Assembly (NCBI GenBank): GCA_002746275.1
Contig: NVWR01000002.1
Span: 453,997 to 484,912, forward strand
Source: Rhodobiaceae bacterium
GTDB taxonomy: Bacteria; Pseudomonadota; Alphaproteobacteria; Parvibaculales; Parvibaculaceae
Reading direction: 5' to 3'
Length of the DNA stretch: 30,916 nucleotides
Position 1 is the stretch's first letter. Every line of letters starts with the position of its first letter. The notes beneath the pieces were generated by a model that did not search any database, was not told the origin of the DNA, and worked only from the letters and a program-made list of their open reading frames with translations. Both the position numbers and the translations under genes were made by a program. Shown here one piece after another: positions 14,919 through 22,969 of this stretch.

Positions 14919-16166
14919 GTGCAAGAACCTACCCCGTCGTCGAGTGCCCCCCGCACACTGATCATCATTCTCATTGCAGTCACTTCGTTAAGCCAATTTT
15001 TTCGTTCTGTCGTCGGTCCCATCGGCCCAGAAATTGCTTCGGATCTGGGCCTGACCAGCCAGCAACTCGCGTTTGCAAATACCACTTTCTTTGGTGCCTT
15101 GCTGGCACTTCAGATCCCTGTGGGGATTGCATTTGATCGATATGGTCCGGTCCGCGTCACAGCAACTCTGACGGGGGTTGCCGCATTAGGGTCAGCAATT
15201 TGCGGTTTTTCAGATCGGTTTGAAATTTTTCTACTTGGACGTTTGTTGATTGGTGCCGGCATGGCGGCTGCGTTCATGTCAGTGATTGTTGTTCTTTCCG
15301 ACCGCCTGCCAAGCCGGGCGCTGGCGTACGCTATGGCTCAAGTTTTCGCCCTCAGCAACATCGGTACGCTAGTAGCTTCCAAACCAGCGGCCTATTTAAC
15401 CGAGGCGGCCGGATGGCGGTTTGTCCATCTTGTTGCCGCCTTTGTCGCTCTGATCATTACGGTGATCGCCCTATACATCGCACGAGGAGAGAAAAACCAA
15501 GGGAAGACCGAACCATTCGTCACCCTTTTTTCAGGCATCTGGCGAGCGATTAAACTCCCTGGCCTTCCCGCCGTCGCACCATTGCTTGCGATAACCTACC
15601 CTGCGCTCATCACCATGCTTGGATTGTGGGCTGGAGCTTTTCTTTCTGACGTGCACCAGCTCTCTCTCGAGAACCGCGGCAATGCGCAACTCGCCATGGT
15701 CATCGCGCAGATCACAGGTATCTATACCTTCGGTTTCCTCGACCGGTGGAGCAATCGTCGGAGGCTCTTGGCTTCCATAGGCGGTTTTTGCGGTGGCTTT
15801 TCCCTTTGCGGGATTGTTATATTTGGAAACAGCGCTCCCCTTAGCATTGGGTTTCTTGTGCTGTTTTGCTTCTTCGCCAGCTACAATGTTCTTCTGCTCT
15901 CTCATGCAAGATCACTCGTGCCTGACGAACTTGCGGGAAGAGGCATCACAACCATCAATCTTATCCCCGGCGTTGGAAGCTCGCTGCTGCCCATCATTAC
16001 CGGGCTGGTTATCACGCTAACCGCTCAAATCGGATTTTCTGCCGCAAACCAGTACAATTCTGTTTTTCTGCTTCTCGCGGTGCTCTTCGTTGGAGCTGCA
16101 GCTTTGTTCTTGCGCCCCGCCGTATCAAGTCCAGCAGCGCCGAACCCTAAAAAGCCAAAGCTGTAA
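14919..16166 (+). CDS. MFS transporter
   Basis: A 415-residue major-facilitator protein with about 12 hydrophobic segments. The loop after helix 2 reads GIAFDRYGPVRV, the standard MFS G-x-x-D-R-x-G motif; helix 4 has LIGAGMAAAFM, and the second half repeats the pattern with FLDRWSNRRRL. Substrate cannot be assigned: family members of this kind carry organic acids, drugs or sugars. Start is GTG at 14919 with a weak ribosome site. It is divergent from the hydrolase across 265 bases and ends 32 bases before the convergent XRE regulator. It is the only clear inner-membrane carrier in the left 20 kb, so a link to uptake for the neighbouring pathways is possible but unproven. Confidence 0.83.
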   Translation: MQEPTPSSSAPRTLIIILIAVTSLSQFFRSVVGPIGPEIASDLGLTSQQLAFANTTFFGALLALQIPVGIAFDRYGPVRVTATLTGVAALGSAICGFSDRFEIFLLGRLLIGAGMAAAFMSVIVVLSDRLPSRALAYAMAQVFALSNIGTLVASKPAAYLTEAAGWRFVHLVAAFVALIITVIALYIARGEKNQGKTEPFVTLFSGIWRAIKLPGLPAVAPLLAITYPALITMLGLWAGAFLSDVHQLSLENRGNAQLAMVIAQITGIYTFGFLDRWSNRRRLLASIGGFCGGFSLCGIVIFGNSAPLSIGFLVLFCFFASYNVLLLSHARSLVPDELAGRGITTINLIPGVGSSLLPIITGLVITLTAQIGFSAANQYNSVFLLLAVLFVGAAALFLRPAVSSPAAPNPKKPKL

Positions 16167-16198
16167 ACACGGATTACTCCATCCTCCGATTGCCCGTG

Positions 16199-17047
16199 CT
16201 AGGCTTGTTGTTGCTGCGCCCTAATGAGCATTTCGGTTTCAAGGTCAGCAGGAAGGAACGCCTCAATGCGCAGTTCCTGCAACGTGATGTCTTGCGGCGT
16301 GCCGAGTGTTGTGATCGTGGTGAAAAAACGCATGTCGACATCATTGATGCGAAGATGCAGCGGCACCATCAGCTCAAGCGACTTTGAAACATCAATCAAC
16401 CGCCAGGGTGAGGGTATGTCGCAGGTTTCGAGCAACGCGTTTAGAAGCTCTCTCCCTTCTTCCCCACCATCAATGGCTTCCCTGTGGACACGCTGGATAA
16501 GGTGGTACCCCACCTCATCCCAGTTGACGACATAGGGGCGCAACCCATCTGGCGAGAAGAGAAGCTTCAGAACGTTGTCGCACACTTCGGGATTGGTTTC
16601 GTTCAACCCAAGTAGGTCGAGCGTTGCCTGAAACCCCGAATTGGACATCAGAACATTCCACGTTCTGTCGAACGCAACGGCCCCAAAAGGCTCATATCCC
16701 TTCAGGATCAGCTCAATGACACGACGATGGTTCTTCAATTCGTCGGAATTCAGATCCGTTTCCGTATAGATAGGTGCAAAACCAGCGGCCAGAAGCAGCA
16801 TGTTTCGCTCACGATGAGGAATACGAAGCGTGTCTGAGAGATGAATGATGAGATCGCGGCTTGGTTGCGAGCGGCCGGTTTCCACAAATGAGATATGTCG
16901 GGCTGAAACACCGGCCTCAAGTGCAAGCCCCAGCTGGCTGAACCCGCGGTTCGCACGCCAACCCTTCAAAATCTGGCCAAAGGGCGATTCTTGATGCTTC
17001 ACTTGTGCCACAAGCCACTCCTGCTGTCGTTTTTCGTTTGGTGTCAT
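16199..17047 (-). CDS. XRE-family regulator with MmyB-like ligand domain
   Basis: A 282-residue protein. The N-terminal HTH (about 22-85) shows LKGWRANRGFSQLGLALEAGVSARHISFVETGRSQPSRDLI and LLLAAGFAP. The C-terminal half (about 100-275) is a PAS-like MmyB ligand-binding domain with VAFDRTWNVLMSN, NWDEVGYHLIQRVHREA, PLHLRINDVDMRFFTTITTLGTPQDITLQELRIE. Such proteins usually control a nearby oxidoreductase gene and bind a fatty-acid-like ligand. Here the EthA-like monooxygenase lies immediately upstream on the same strand, separated by 229 bases that contain a 12-base palindrome. The ribosome site is weak. The gene ends 32 bases from the convergent MFS gene. Confidence 0.9.
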   Translation of the reverse strand: MTPNEKRQQEWLVAQVKHQESPFGQILKGWRANRGFSQLGLALEAGVSARHISFVETGRSQPSRDLIIHLSDTLRIPHRERNMLLLAAGFAPIYTETDLNSDELKNHRRVIELILKGYEPFGAVAFDRTWNVLMSNSGFQATLDLLGLNETNPEVCDNVLKLLFSPDGLRPYVVNWDEVGYHLIQRVHREAIDGGEEGRELLNALLETCDIPSPWRLIDVSKSLELMVPLHLRINDVDMRFFTTITTLGTPQDITLQELRIEAFLPADLETEMLIRAQQQQA

Positions 17048-17109
17048 CTTTGGGGATTTTCACCCTTCCCCAAGGACCAAACTCTACAACAAACAGCAAG
17101 TCCACCGCC

Positions 17110-17121
17110 CGTTCGCGAACG
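17110..17121. promoter_or_regulatory. Perfect palindrome upstream of the XRE regulator
   Basis: CGTTCGCGAACG is a perfect 12-base palindrome 63 bases before the regulator's ATG, in the 229-base gap after the monooxygenase stop. Its size suits an XRE-type dimer, so autoregulation is plausible. There is no T-tract, so it is not a terminator. The rest of the gap shows no gene that I believe. Confidence 0.3.
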
Positions 17122-17276
17122 CGGGAGGCGAAAGATGGCAGAATGCTCCCCCGCACGATAGGACCACTTGAAAACACCTGGATGGACCAACCCGAAGGCC
17201 CCACGAGAACCAAGGAGTTCTCAGCCCGTATTCTTTCGGACTTTAGCCCCGATTGCGAGATGCTCGCCCGCCGCAG

Positions 17277-18740
17277 CTAGACGAAGACAAGAGCACCATC
17301 GTCCAGATTTGCAGCCGGGAGTTCGTCCTTTTCGGAATAGTAGTCCTGGGCGAAGATCCAGGGCTGGTGATCTCCCTGCTTTGGCATCAAGTGCATTGCC
17401 CGCATGAGATACCCTGGATTGAAATTTTCCGGGTCGATAAACGGAAGGGCTGGCATGGCCTGGTCCTCATCACGCAAACGCGGTGTGCATACTTTCATCC
17501 CATCCGCATCCATGTGCTTGAGCAACCGGCAAACAAATTCAGATATCAGATCAGCGCGCATGGTCCAGCTGGTTCTGAGATACCCAAACACCCATGCCAT
17601 ATTGGGAATGCCAGAATACATAATACCGCGATAAGTCCATCTCTCGCCAAAGCTAAGCGGTTCCCCATCGATGGAGAAATCGATGTCACCAAGCACTGAG
17701 AGATTAAACCCCGTCGCTGTGATTATGATATCGGCTTCCAGCGTCTCACCTGACTTCAGTCGGACACCCTTTTCCGTAAAACTGTCTATCTCGTCTGTGA
17801 CGACGGACGCCTTCCCTGACGTAATTCCTTTGAACAAATCAGCATCAGGGACAAAAGCGACCCGTTGTCGCCAAGGCCGATAATGGGGCGTGAAATGCTT
17901 TTCCATATCATAGCCTTCCGGCAGATATTCCCGCGCGCCCTTGATCAGTTCTTCTTTAGCAAAATCTGGATGTTCGCGCGCAAGCTCCGTGATGATTTTC
18001 TGATCATGTAATATTTTCTGGCGCACAATTTCATGCGTCCACTCTTCGGGAACATCAAGCTCGCGAAGCATGTCAGCAACTTCGTTGCGATTTTCTCCGG
18101 GGAAAAAATATGTCGGTGAGCGCTGCAACATTGTGATGTGTTTGCAGTCTTCCGCCATCGCGGGAATGATGGTCGCAGCTGTTGCACCCGACCCGATCAC
18201 CAGCACATTTTTGCCTTTGTAATCCAGATCATCCGGCCAGGTTTGCGGGTGAACAATCTGCCCTTTGAACTTATCCATCCCCTCCCACTCCGGCGTATAC
18301 CCTTCTGAATGTCGGTAATAGCCCTGACACATCCAGAGAAAATTGCAGGTGAACTCCAAGGTCTCGCCTGTGCCTAAATTCTCTGCCGTCAACTTCCACA
18401 CATTGTCCGAGCTGGACCAGCTAGCGCTCACGATCTGATGTTGATAGCGAATATGCTTATCAATGCCGAACTCGCTAACGGTCTCATTCATGTATTTGAG
18501 AATTTCATCTGCGGTGGCGATTGGGGCGCCTGACCACGGCTTGAACTTGTAGCCAAACGTAAACAGGTCACTGTCAGAGCGGATTCCTGGATAAGTATGA
18601 GTACGCCACGTGCCACCCAAGCTCTTCTGGTTTTCCAAGATCGCGTAGCTTTTTTCTGGACATCGTTCTTGCAGATAATATGCGGCGCTAACCCCAGAGA
18701 TACCGACCCCGACAATAAGAACATCGAAATGTTGGCTCAT
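17277..18740 (-). CDS. EthA-like flavin monooxygenase (Baeyer-Villiger type)
   Basis: A 487-residue FAD/NADPH monooxygenase close to mycobacterial EthA in length and pattern. The FAD motif is GVGISG at 11-16; SLGGTW and YPGIRSDSDLFTFGYKFKPW follow; the Baeyer-Villiger fingerprint FKGQIVHPQTWP is at 158-169; the NADPH-binding Rossmann motif GSGATA is at 183-188; and later LPEGYD-EKHFTPHYRPW-QR, ITATGFNL and GIPNMAW are all EthA-like. It would insert one oxygen into a ketone or oxidise a thio group. AGAGG precedes the ATG at 18740. The gene follows the second glutathione transferase by 153 bases on the same strand and precedes the XRE/MmyB regulator, which may control it. Confidence 0.9.
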   Translation of the reverse strand: MSQHFDVLIVGVGISGVSAAYYLQERCPEKSYAILENQKSLGGTWRTHTYPGIRSDSDLFTFGYKFKPWSGAPIATADEILKYMNETVSEFGIDKHIRYQHQIVSASWSSSDNVWKLTAENLGTGETLEFTCNFLWMCQGYYRHSEGYTPEWEGMDKFKGQIVHPQTWPDDLDYKGKNVLVIGSGATAATIIPAMAEDCKHITMLQRSPTYFFPGENRNEVADMLRELDVPEEWTHEIVRQKILHDQKIITELAREHPDFAKEELIKGAREYLPEGYDMEKHFTPHYRPWRQRVAFVPDADLFKGITSGKASVVTDEIDSFTEKGVRLKSGETLEADIIITATGFNLSVLGDIDFSIDGEPLSFGERWTYRGIMYSGIPNMAWVFGYLRTSWTMRADLISEFVCRLLKHMDADGMKVCTPRLRDEDQAMPALPFIDPENFNPGYLMRAMHLMPKQGDHQPWIFAQDYYSEKDELPAANLDDGALVFV

Positions 18741-18893
18741 TTTTTCGCCTCTTGATGAAATAGCGTTTGAGAAATTCTGTTCCTACAAAGCTGCTCCAAA
18801 AAGAAATTGGCGGCCATGATGTAGCTCAATTATCGGCTGCCCCTTTTGTCATAGGAAACAACAAGGTGGGAGTCGGCAATATTTCCCCTACCG

Positions 18894-19553
18894 CTAAATC
18901 TCCGCCTCTATGTCGTGTGCCGTGAGATAAGACGCCATTTCCCCCATCACGCGGCGAACACTTTCACGCTGGTTCATGCTTTGACGCCATCTCTCCAGAT
19001 TTTTCAAATCAGCGGAGGGAGGCTGACGCAGAAAGCGAGCAAAAAACTGGGCCGAATAGAAGGCTATGTCGGCGTAGCAGAAATTTCCGGCCAAAAACTC
19101 CCGACCTTCAAGAACAGCATTCATTTCAGCAAAATATTCGTGAATAGCCGCAACGGCTTGCCCGTGTTCCCCGTCCTTCATCTGCGACCTGCGCCCTGGC
19201 ATGCAGCAGACTACTTTTGGGAAAAAGACTTCATCACTCTTTAGCTCCAACATACGTGCAACTGCGCGCAGTTCTATGGCTTGCGGCCAAAGAGCCGGAG
19301 TGGGCTGCAGATCTTCCAGGTATTCAAATATTTGGGTCGAATCAAAAATTTCTAGGTCCTCATGGATAAGGACGGGAACTTGTTTTTTGGGATACACCCG
19401 AGCGACTTCTATCGACTTAGGCTCATAGAGCGTCGCAAGTTCGAACGGAACAAACACACGTTCCCAGACAATTCCTTTTTCGATGGCTGCCATTTCGACC
19501 TTGGCGCCGAACATGCTCAAAGGTCCCGAAAATATAGTGATGGAATTTGTCAT
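18894..19553 (-). CDS. Glutathione S-transferase family protein
   Basis: A 219-residue glutathione transferase. The N-terminal fold has GPLSMFGAKVEMAAIEKGI with the active-site loop, KKQVPVLIHEDLEIFDSTQIFEYLED with cis-proline and the D-S glutathione contact; the C-terminal helices include AGNFCYADIAFYSAQFF. A rare element is FPKVVCCMPG with a vicinal Cys pair near 116-117, not part of the glutathione site. I chose the ATG at 19553 (AGGA upstream); a longer frame to 19592 only adds residues before a normal GST start. It is upstream of the EthA-like gene on the same strand and may protect against, or further process, its reactive products. Substrate unknown. Confidence 0.85.
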   Translation of the reverse strand: MTNSITIFSGPLSMFGAKVEMAAIEKGIVWERVFVPFELATLYEPKSIEVARVYPKKQVPVLIHEDLEIFDSTQIFEYLEDLQPTPALWPQAIELRAVARMLELKSDEVFFPKVVCCMPGRRSQMKDGEHGQAVAAIHEYFAEMNAVLEGREFLAGNFCYADIAFYSAQFFARFLRQPPSADLKNLERWRQSMNQRESVRRVMGEMASYLTAHDIEAEI

Positions 19554-19797
19554 TGCTTTGATCCTGTCCTCTCCCGCCCGGACGCGGGGCAAAATGACTA
19601 CATTTCAGAGGCGTATGTTGCGTGCATGCCTCAGACCGTCGGGATGCAAGATCGGCAGGTAACCTGCAATTACTTTGAAGGTAAGGCGCGACTGCTTGAA
19701 AAATGGCACCGCCTCAATTGATATCTCGAAGACCATGGGTCACACTTCCCCACTGTGCGGCAGATATCATTGCGTAGTTGGTTTTGTGGGGGAGTTA

Positions 19798-20592
19798 ATG
19801 CCGTCTTCTGAACGCTCTACACGCGATCCATTTCGCCTGTTGATCCCCATTTTACTTATCCTCGCCATTCCCCTCGCACACCTGACACCCGTGGGGGTTG
19901 CCCTCATGGAGCGCGGATGGGTGATGGCTGGCGCGGGTGGAGCTTTTTTTGCCATCATGATGATGGTGTCTGGTGTTCGCGTCACATTCGCAGGCCAGGC
20001 GGACGCTCTTGGCACCGCAGCATGGTTACTCATGCTGGCCTATCTCATGCATCAGTTTGAAGAACATGGGATTGATCTGACGGGACGGACCTATCATTTC
20101 ATCACTTATGCAAATGGCGTGTTGGCAGAGCTGTATCCAGATGGGGGTCCACGCCTTACCGAGCTCTCCATCTACCGCATCAATACATTGCTTGTTTGGG
20201 TTCCCTTTTTGCTGGCCATCTGGGCGGGACGCCGCTTCCCCTGGGTTGGGCTTGCCGCAGCTGGCCTCATGCTCACCAATAGTGGTTTGCATATTTTCCA
20301 GACATTCACACGGGGAGAATACAACCCTGGCCTTGCGACAGCGGTGGTTCTCTTCCTGCCCATCTCTTTGAACTATTTCAGCGTCTCACGACGATACGCA
20401 GGCACAGGCATTCTCTCTGCCATCACGGCGGTGGCTTTTGGGATCGCTGCCCACGCCGCATTACCATTCGTTATTGAGGAAGCAGCCGCGGCGGAATGGA
20501 CGTCCCGCCTCGCTGGTATTTTTGCAACCCTGGCGTTGGCGCCTCTGATCGCGAATATCCTCTATCGGATGTTCCGTCGTTCACCTTCATGA
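19798..20592 (+). CDS. HXXEE-motif integral membrane protein
   Basis: A 264-residue protein with about seven hydrophobic segments. It carries the motif that names the HXXEE family, HQFEEH at 85-90, and the second family block HIFQTFTRGEYNPGLATAVVLFLP at about 165-188 with H165. Conserved His and Glu in or near membrane helices suggest a metal-dependent membrane enzyme, but the family has no established function. A very good ribosome site, GGGGGAG, precedes the ATG at 19798, so the frame extending left to 19675 is not used. It is divergent from the glutathione transferase (244-base gap) and converges with the second Baeyer-Villiger gene with 24 bases between. Confidence 0.8.
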   Translation: MPSSERSTRDPFRLLIPILLILAIPLAHLTPVGVALMERGWVMAGAGGAFFAIMMMVSGVRVTFAGQADALGTAAWLLMLAYLMHQFEEHGIDLTGRTYHFITYANGVLAELYPDGGPRLTELSIYRINTLLVWVPFLLAIWAGRRFPWVGLAAAGLMLTNSGLHIFQTFTRGEYNPGLATAVVLFLPISLNYFSVSRRYAGTGILSAITAVAFGIAAHAALPFVIEEAAAAEWTSRLAGIFATLALAPLIANILYRMFRRSPS

Positions 20593-20616
20593 AGGTTACG
20601 ATCAACCTGGTTGGCC

Positions 20617-22161
20617 TTACGCAACACCCTGCAGCTCGTCAGCATCACTGATGTTCGCGATCAGCCTGTATTCAGAGAAGTCTGGATCATGCATGTCGGC
20701 GAGATATTGCTCCGGCGGGAAGGGATAGAGGTTTGGCACACCGGATTTGTCAAAATACCAACTGCTGCACCCGCCACTCGCCCAAACAGTGCTCGGAACC
20801 CGCTCGTGCATTGCTGCATTGTAGGCTTCGAAAGATGCTTGCTTCGGCGCTATGGCGGCCAAACCTTCACCGCGCATTTTGTCTAACATGGCGATGATAT
20901 AGTCGATCTGGTGCTCGCTGACGGTAATCAATGATAGGTTGCCAACTGGCCCGGTTGGCCCTTCCAGCATCCAGAAGTTGGGGAACCCAGGCACTCCAAC
21001 GGCACGATGGGCACGCGGCGACCCATCCCATGCAGCGCCCAGATCGCGGCCATTTTCACCAGTCACTTTGGTAGGCAGGATGAATGCCGCGGCATCAAAT
21101 CCGGTTGCAAGAACCAGCACGTCAAGTTTGTGCACTTGGCCGTCTTCTGTTTCGATCCCCTCAGGTACGATCCGCTTTATGCCATCGGTGATGAGATTGG
21201 CATTGTCACTGGTGATAGCGGGATAAAAATCCGAACAGAAAATCAAGCGCTTACAAGCAGCCTGATAGTCAGGTGTCAGACGAGCGCGTAGAGCAGGATC
21301 GGCCACCGCCTCTTCCAGATGTTTGGTACAGGCTTCCTGAATATCCTTCAGCTTGTCCTGATCACCTGTGGTGGCGGCCCCGAAATTCTTGACCATGGTG
21401 TTGCGGTAGAAATTGTAGATCACCTTCTGCAAAACGGGGAACCGGCGCAGCAATCCTTTCCAAAAGCTGGAATATTCTTTTTGCGGCAACGGGATCATCC
21501 ATTGGGGTGTCCGCTGAAATACGTTCATTGTGCCGACTTTATGGGTGATCGCACCGACGATTTGGGCCGCTGTAGAACCTGTTCCGATGATGCCGACATT
21601 CCGCCCCTCAAGCGGCACGGAATGATCCCAACGCGCGGTGTGAAATTTGTCGCCCGCGAAAGTTTCGATACCCTCGATATTTGGGAGGACAGGTTTGTGC
21701 AGCACGCCGGTCGCCGAAATCACAAGGTCATAATGCACAACGTCACCATCGCCTGTCGTCAGCCGCCACTGTGGGGCTTCATAGGTAAGGTCGGTGACTG
21801 GCGTGTTGAACTTGACGATCTCTGTGACACCAAAATCCGTCGCTGTCTTTTCCATGTAGGCTTGTATTTCGGGCCCGTATGAGAAGCGATGCGTCCAGTC
21901 CGGGGTAAGCGCGAAGGAAAACGAATACCAGCGTGACGGCACATCACACGAAAGGCCAGGATACTGGTTTTCGCGCCAGGTACCGCCGACCTTGTCTGTC
22001 TTTTCATAGACGGTGAGGTTGGTGTAACCCGCTTTGCGCAACTTCACGACTGCGGCGATGCCTGACATGCCGGCACCAATAATCGCAATTGAGGGCTGGG
22101 TGCCCGCTTTCGCCCAACTGGCACCCTGGCCACCTGGAATATCCCCGGTGTGTACGTTCAT
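20617..22161 (-). CDS. Baeyer-Villiger-type flavin monooxygenase
   Basis: A 514-residue FAD-dependent monooxygenase. GAGMSG at 29-34 binds FAD; GGTWRENQYPGLSCDVPSRWYSF follows; the fingerprint FAGDKFHTARWDH at 168-180 matches FxGxxxHxxxW; GTGSTAAQ near 193-200 binds NADPH. Unlike the neighbouring EthA-like enzyme it belongs to the longer subgroup with CKRLIFCSDFYPAI and ends with SGGCSSWYFD-SGVPNLYPFPP, common in enzymes acting on cyclic ketones, steroids or terpenoids. The ATG at 22161 has GGGAGGGA upstream; the longer frame to 22344 runs into the divergent regulator and is not believable. It is almost certainly controlled by the TetR protein on the other side of the palindromic gap. Confidence 0.9.
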   Translation of the reverse strand: MNVHTGDIPGGQGASWAKAGTQPSIAIIGAGMSGIAAVVKLRKAGYTNLTVYEKTDKVGGTWRENQYPGLSCDVPSRWYSFSFALTPDWTHRFSYGPEIQAYMEKTATDFGVTEIVKFNTPVTDLTYEAPQWRLTTGDGDVVHYDLVISATGVLHKPVLPNIEGIETFAGDKFHTARWDHSVPLEGRNVGIIGTGSTAAQIVGAITHKVGTMNVFQRTPQWMIPLPQKEYSSFWKGLLRRFPVLQKVIYNFYRNTMVKNFGAATTGDQDKLKDIQEACTKHLEEAVADPALRARLTPDYQAACKRLIFCSDFYPAITSDNANLITDGIKRIVPEGIETEDGQVHKLDVLVLATGFDAAAFILPTKVTGENGRDLGAAWDGSPRAHRAVGVPGFPNFWMLEGPTGPVGNLSLITVSEHQIDYIIAMLDKMRGEGLAAIAPKQASFEAYNAAMHERVPSTVWASGGCSSWYFDKSGVPNLYPFPPEQYLADMHDPDFSEYRLIANISDADELQGVA

Positions 22162-22218
22162 AGACCATCCCTCCCAGACATCGCTCTTTTTGAGCGCTAG
22201 ATGGTGAGGATGATCCGC

Positions 22219-22237
22219 TATTGACGCCTTGTCAATA
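22219..22237. promoter_or_regulatory. Candidate TetR operator between monooxygenase and regulator
   Basis: TATTGAC (22219-22225) and GTCAATA (22231-22237) form a perfect 7-base inverted repeat with a 5-base spacer. The site lies centrally in the divergent gap between the Baeyer-Villiger gene and the TetR gene, the standard place for a TetR operator. A second shorter palindrome, TTTGTACAAA, lies at 22256-22265, just before the regulator's likely start. Both would be sites for the divergent regulator. Confidence 0.55.
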
Positions 22238-22310
22238 AGGGAACTGCGGGATAGGTTTGTACAAATTGGTCGGCCAGAACTACTCAAAATTCCAGGAAAA
22301 GAGCGAAAAA

Positions 22311-22922
22311 TTGCAAAATAAGGCGCACCGCATCCGCCGTACACGGGCCATGGCCCGCGAAGAAATTATCGATGCTACGGAGACGGCACTGTCAGAGATG
22401 GATTTTGGTGCGCTGACGGTTGATATCGTCATGCGGCGCACAGGCATGACCCGTTCGTCCTTCTATCATTACTTCTCCGGCTTGGATGAACTGGCCCTCG
22501 GCTTTCTGGACCGACTGGAACAAGCCATTCGCCAACCTGTCGATAAGTGGTTGTCTGGTGAAGGCAGCACGGACTATCTCGGTGATACGCATACGCATCT
22601 CACCGCAATGTTTGTGGCGATGGAAGAACATCGCACTGGCATGCTCGCGCTAACGAAGGCCTCAAACAATAGCAATCAAGTCTATGAAGAGTGGCGTGCC
22701 CGCGTGATCGACTATTTCATTATCCTCACCGCGCGTTTCATCCGCCAGCAAGTGATGCTCGGGCGGTCGCTACTGACGGACCCTGACCGCACGGCGCGCG
22801 CATTGATCTTGATGAACAATGCGTTGTCCAACGACAACCTGATGCGTGCTGAGCCCGACGATGCTGCGGCTATCGGGCGAACATCGGCTGAGATCTGGAA
22901 TGCCACAATCTACAGGCAGTAG
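22311..22922 (+). CDS. TetR-family regulator, divergent from the monooxygenase
   Basis: A TetR protein with its HTH in AREEIIDATETALSEMDFGALTVDIVMRRTGMTRSSFYHYFSGLDELALGFLDRLE, followed by a helical ligand domain with MFVAMEEHRTGMLALTKAS and ARALILMNNALSNDNLMRAEPDD. The start is unsure: the frame is open from a TTG at 22257; I prefer the TTG at 22311 (purine-rich site upstream, about 203 residues), and an ATG at 22350 is possible but leaves too little before the HTH. The 22257 start would overlap the TTTGTACAAA palindrome. The gene is divergent from the Baeyer-Villiger monooxygenase, its probable target, and converges with cusA. Confidence 0.82.
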   Translation: MQNKAHRIRRTRAMAREEIIDATETALSEMDFGALTVDIVMRRTGMTRSSFYHYFSGLDELALGFLDRLEQAIRQPVDKWLSGEGSTDYLGDTHTHLTAMFVAMEEHRTGMLALTKASNNSNQVYEEWRARVIDYFIILTARFIRQQVMLGRSLLTDPDRTARALILMNNALSNDNLMRAEPDDAAAIGRTSAEIWNATIYRQ

Positions 22923-22969
22923 CTGATCTTTCAGCCAGCTCTCCGGCAGCCTTCCACGTCTTCGTAATG

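Noticed and set aside
16917..17280. Open frames on both strands between the XRE regulator and the EthA-like gene.
   Set aside because: They overlap the XRE HTH or lack start signals, and their residues look like translated noncoding sequence.
20593..20616. A short AGGTT/AACCT hairpin between the convergent HXXEE and monooxygenase genes.
   Set aside because: Only five base pairs and no T-tract, too weak to call a terminator.
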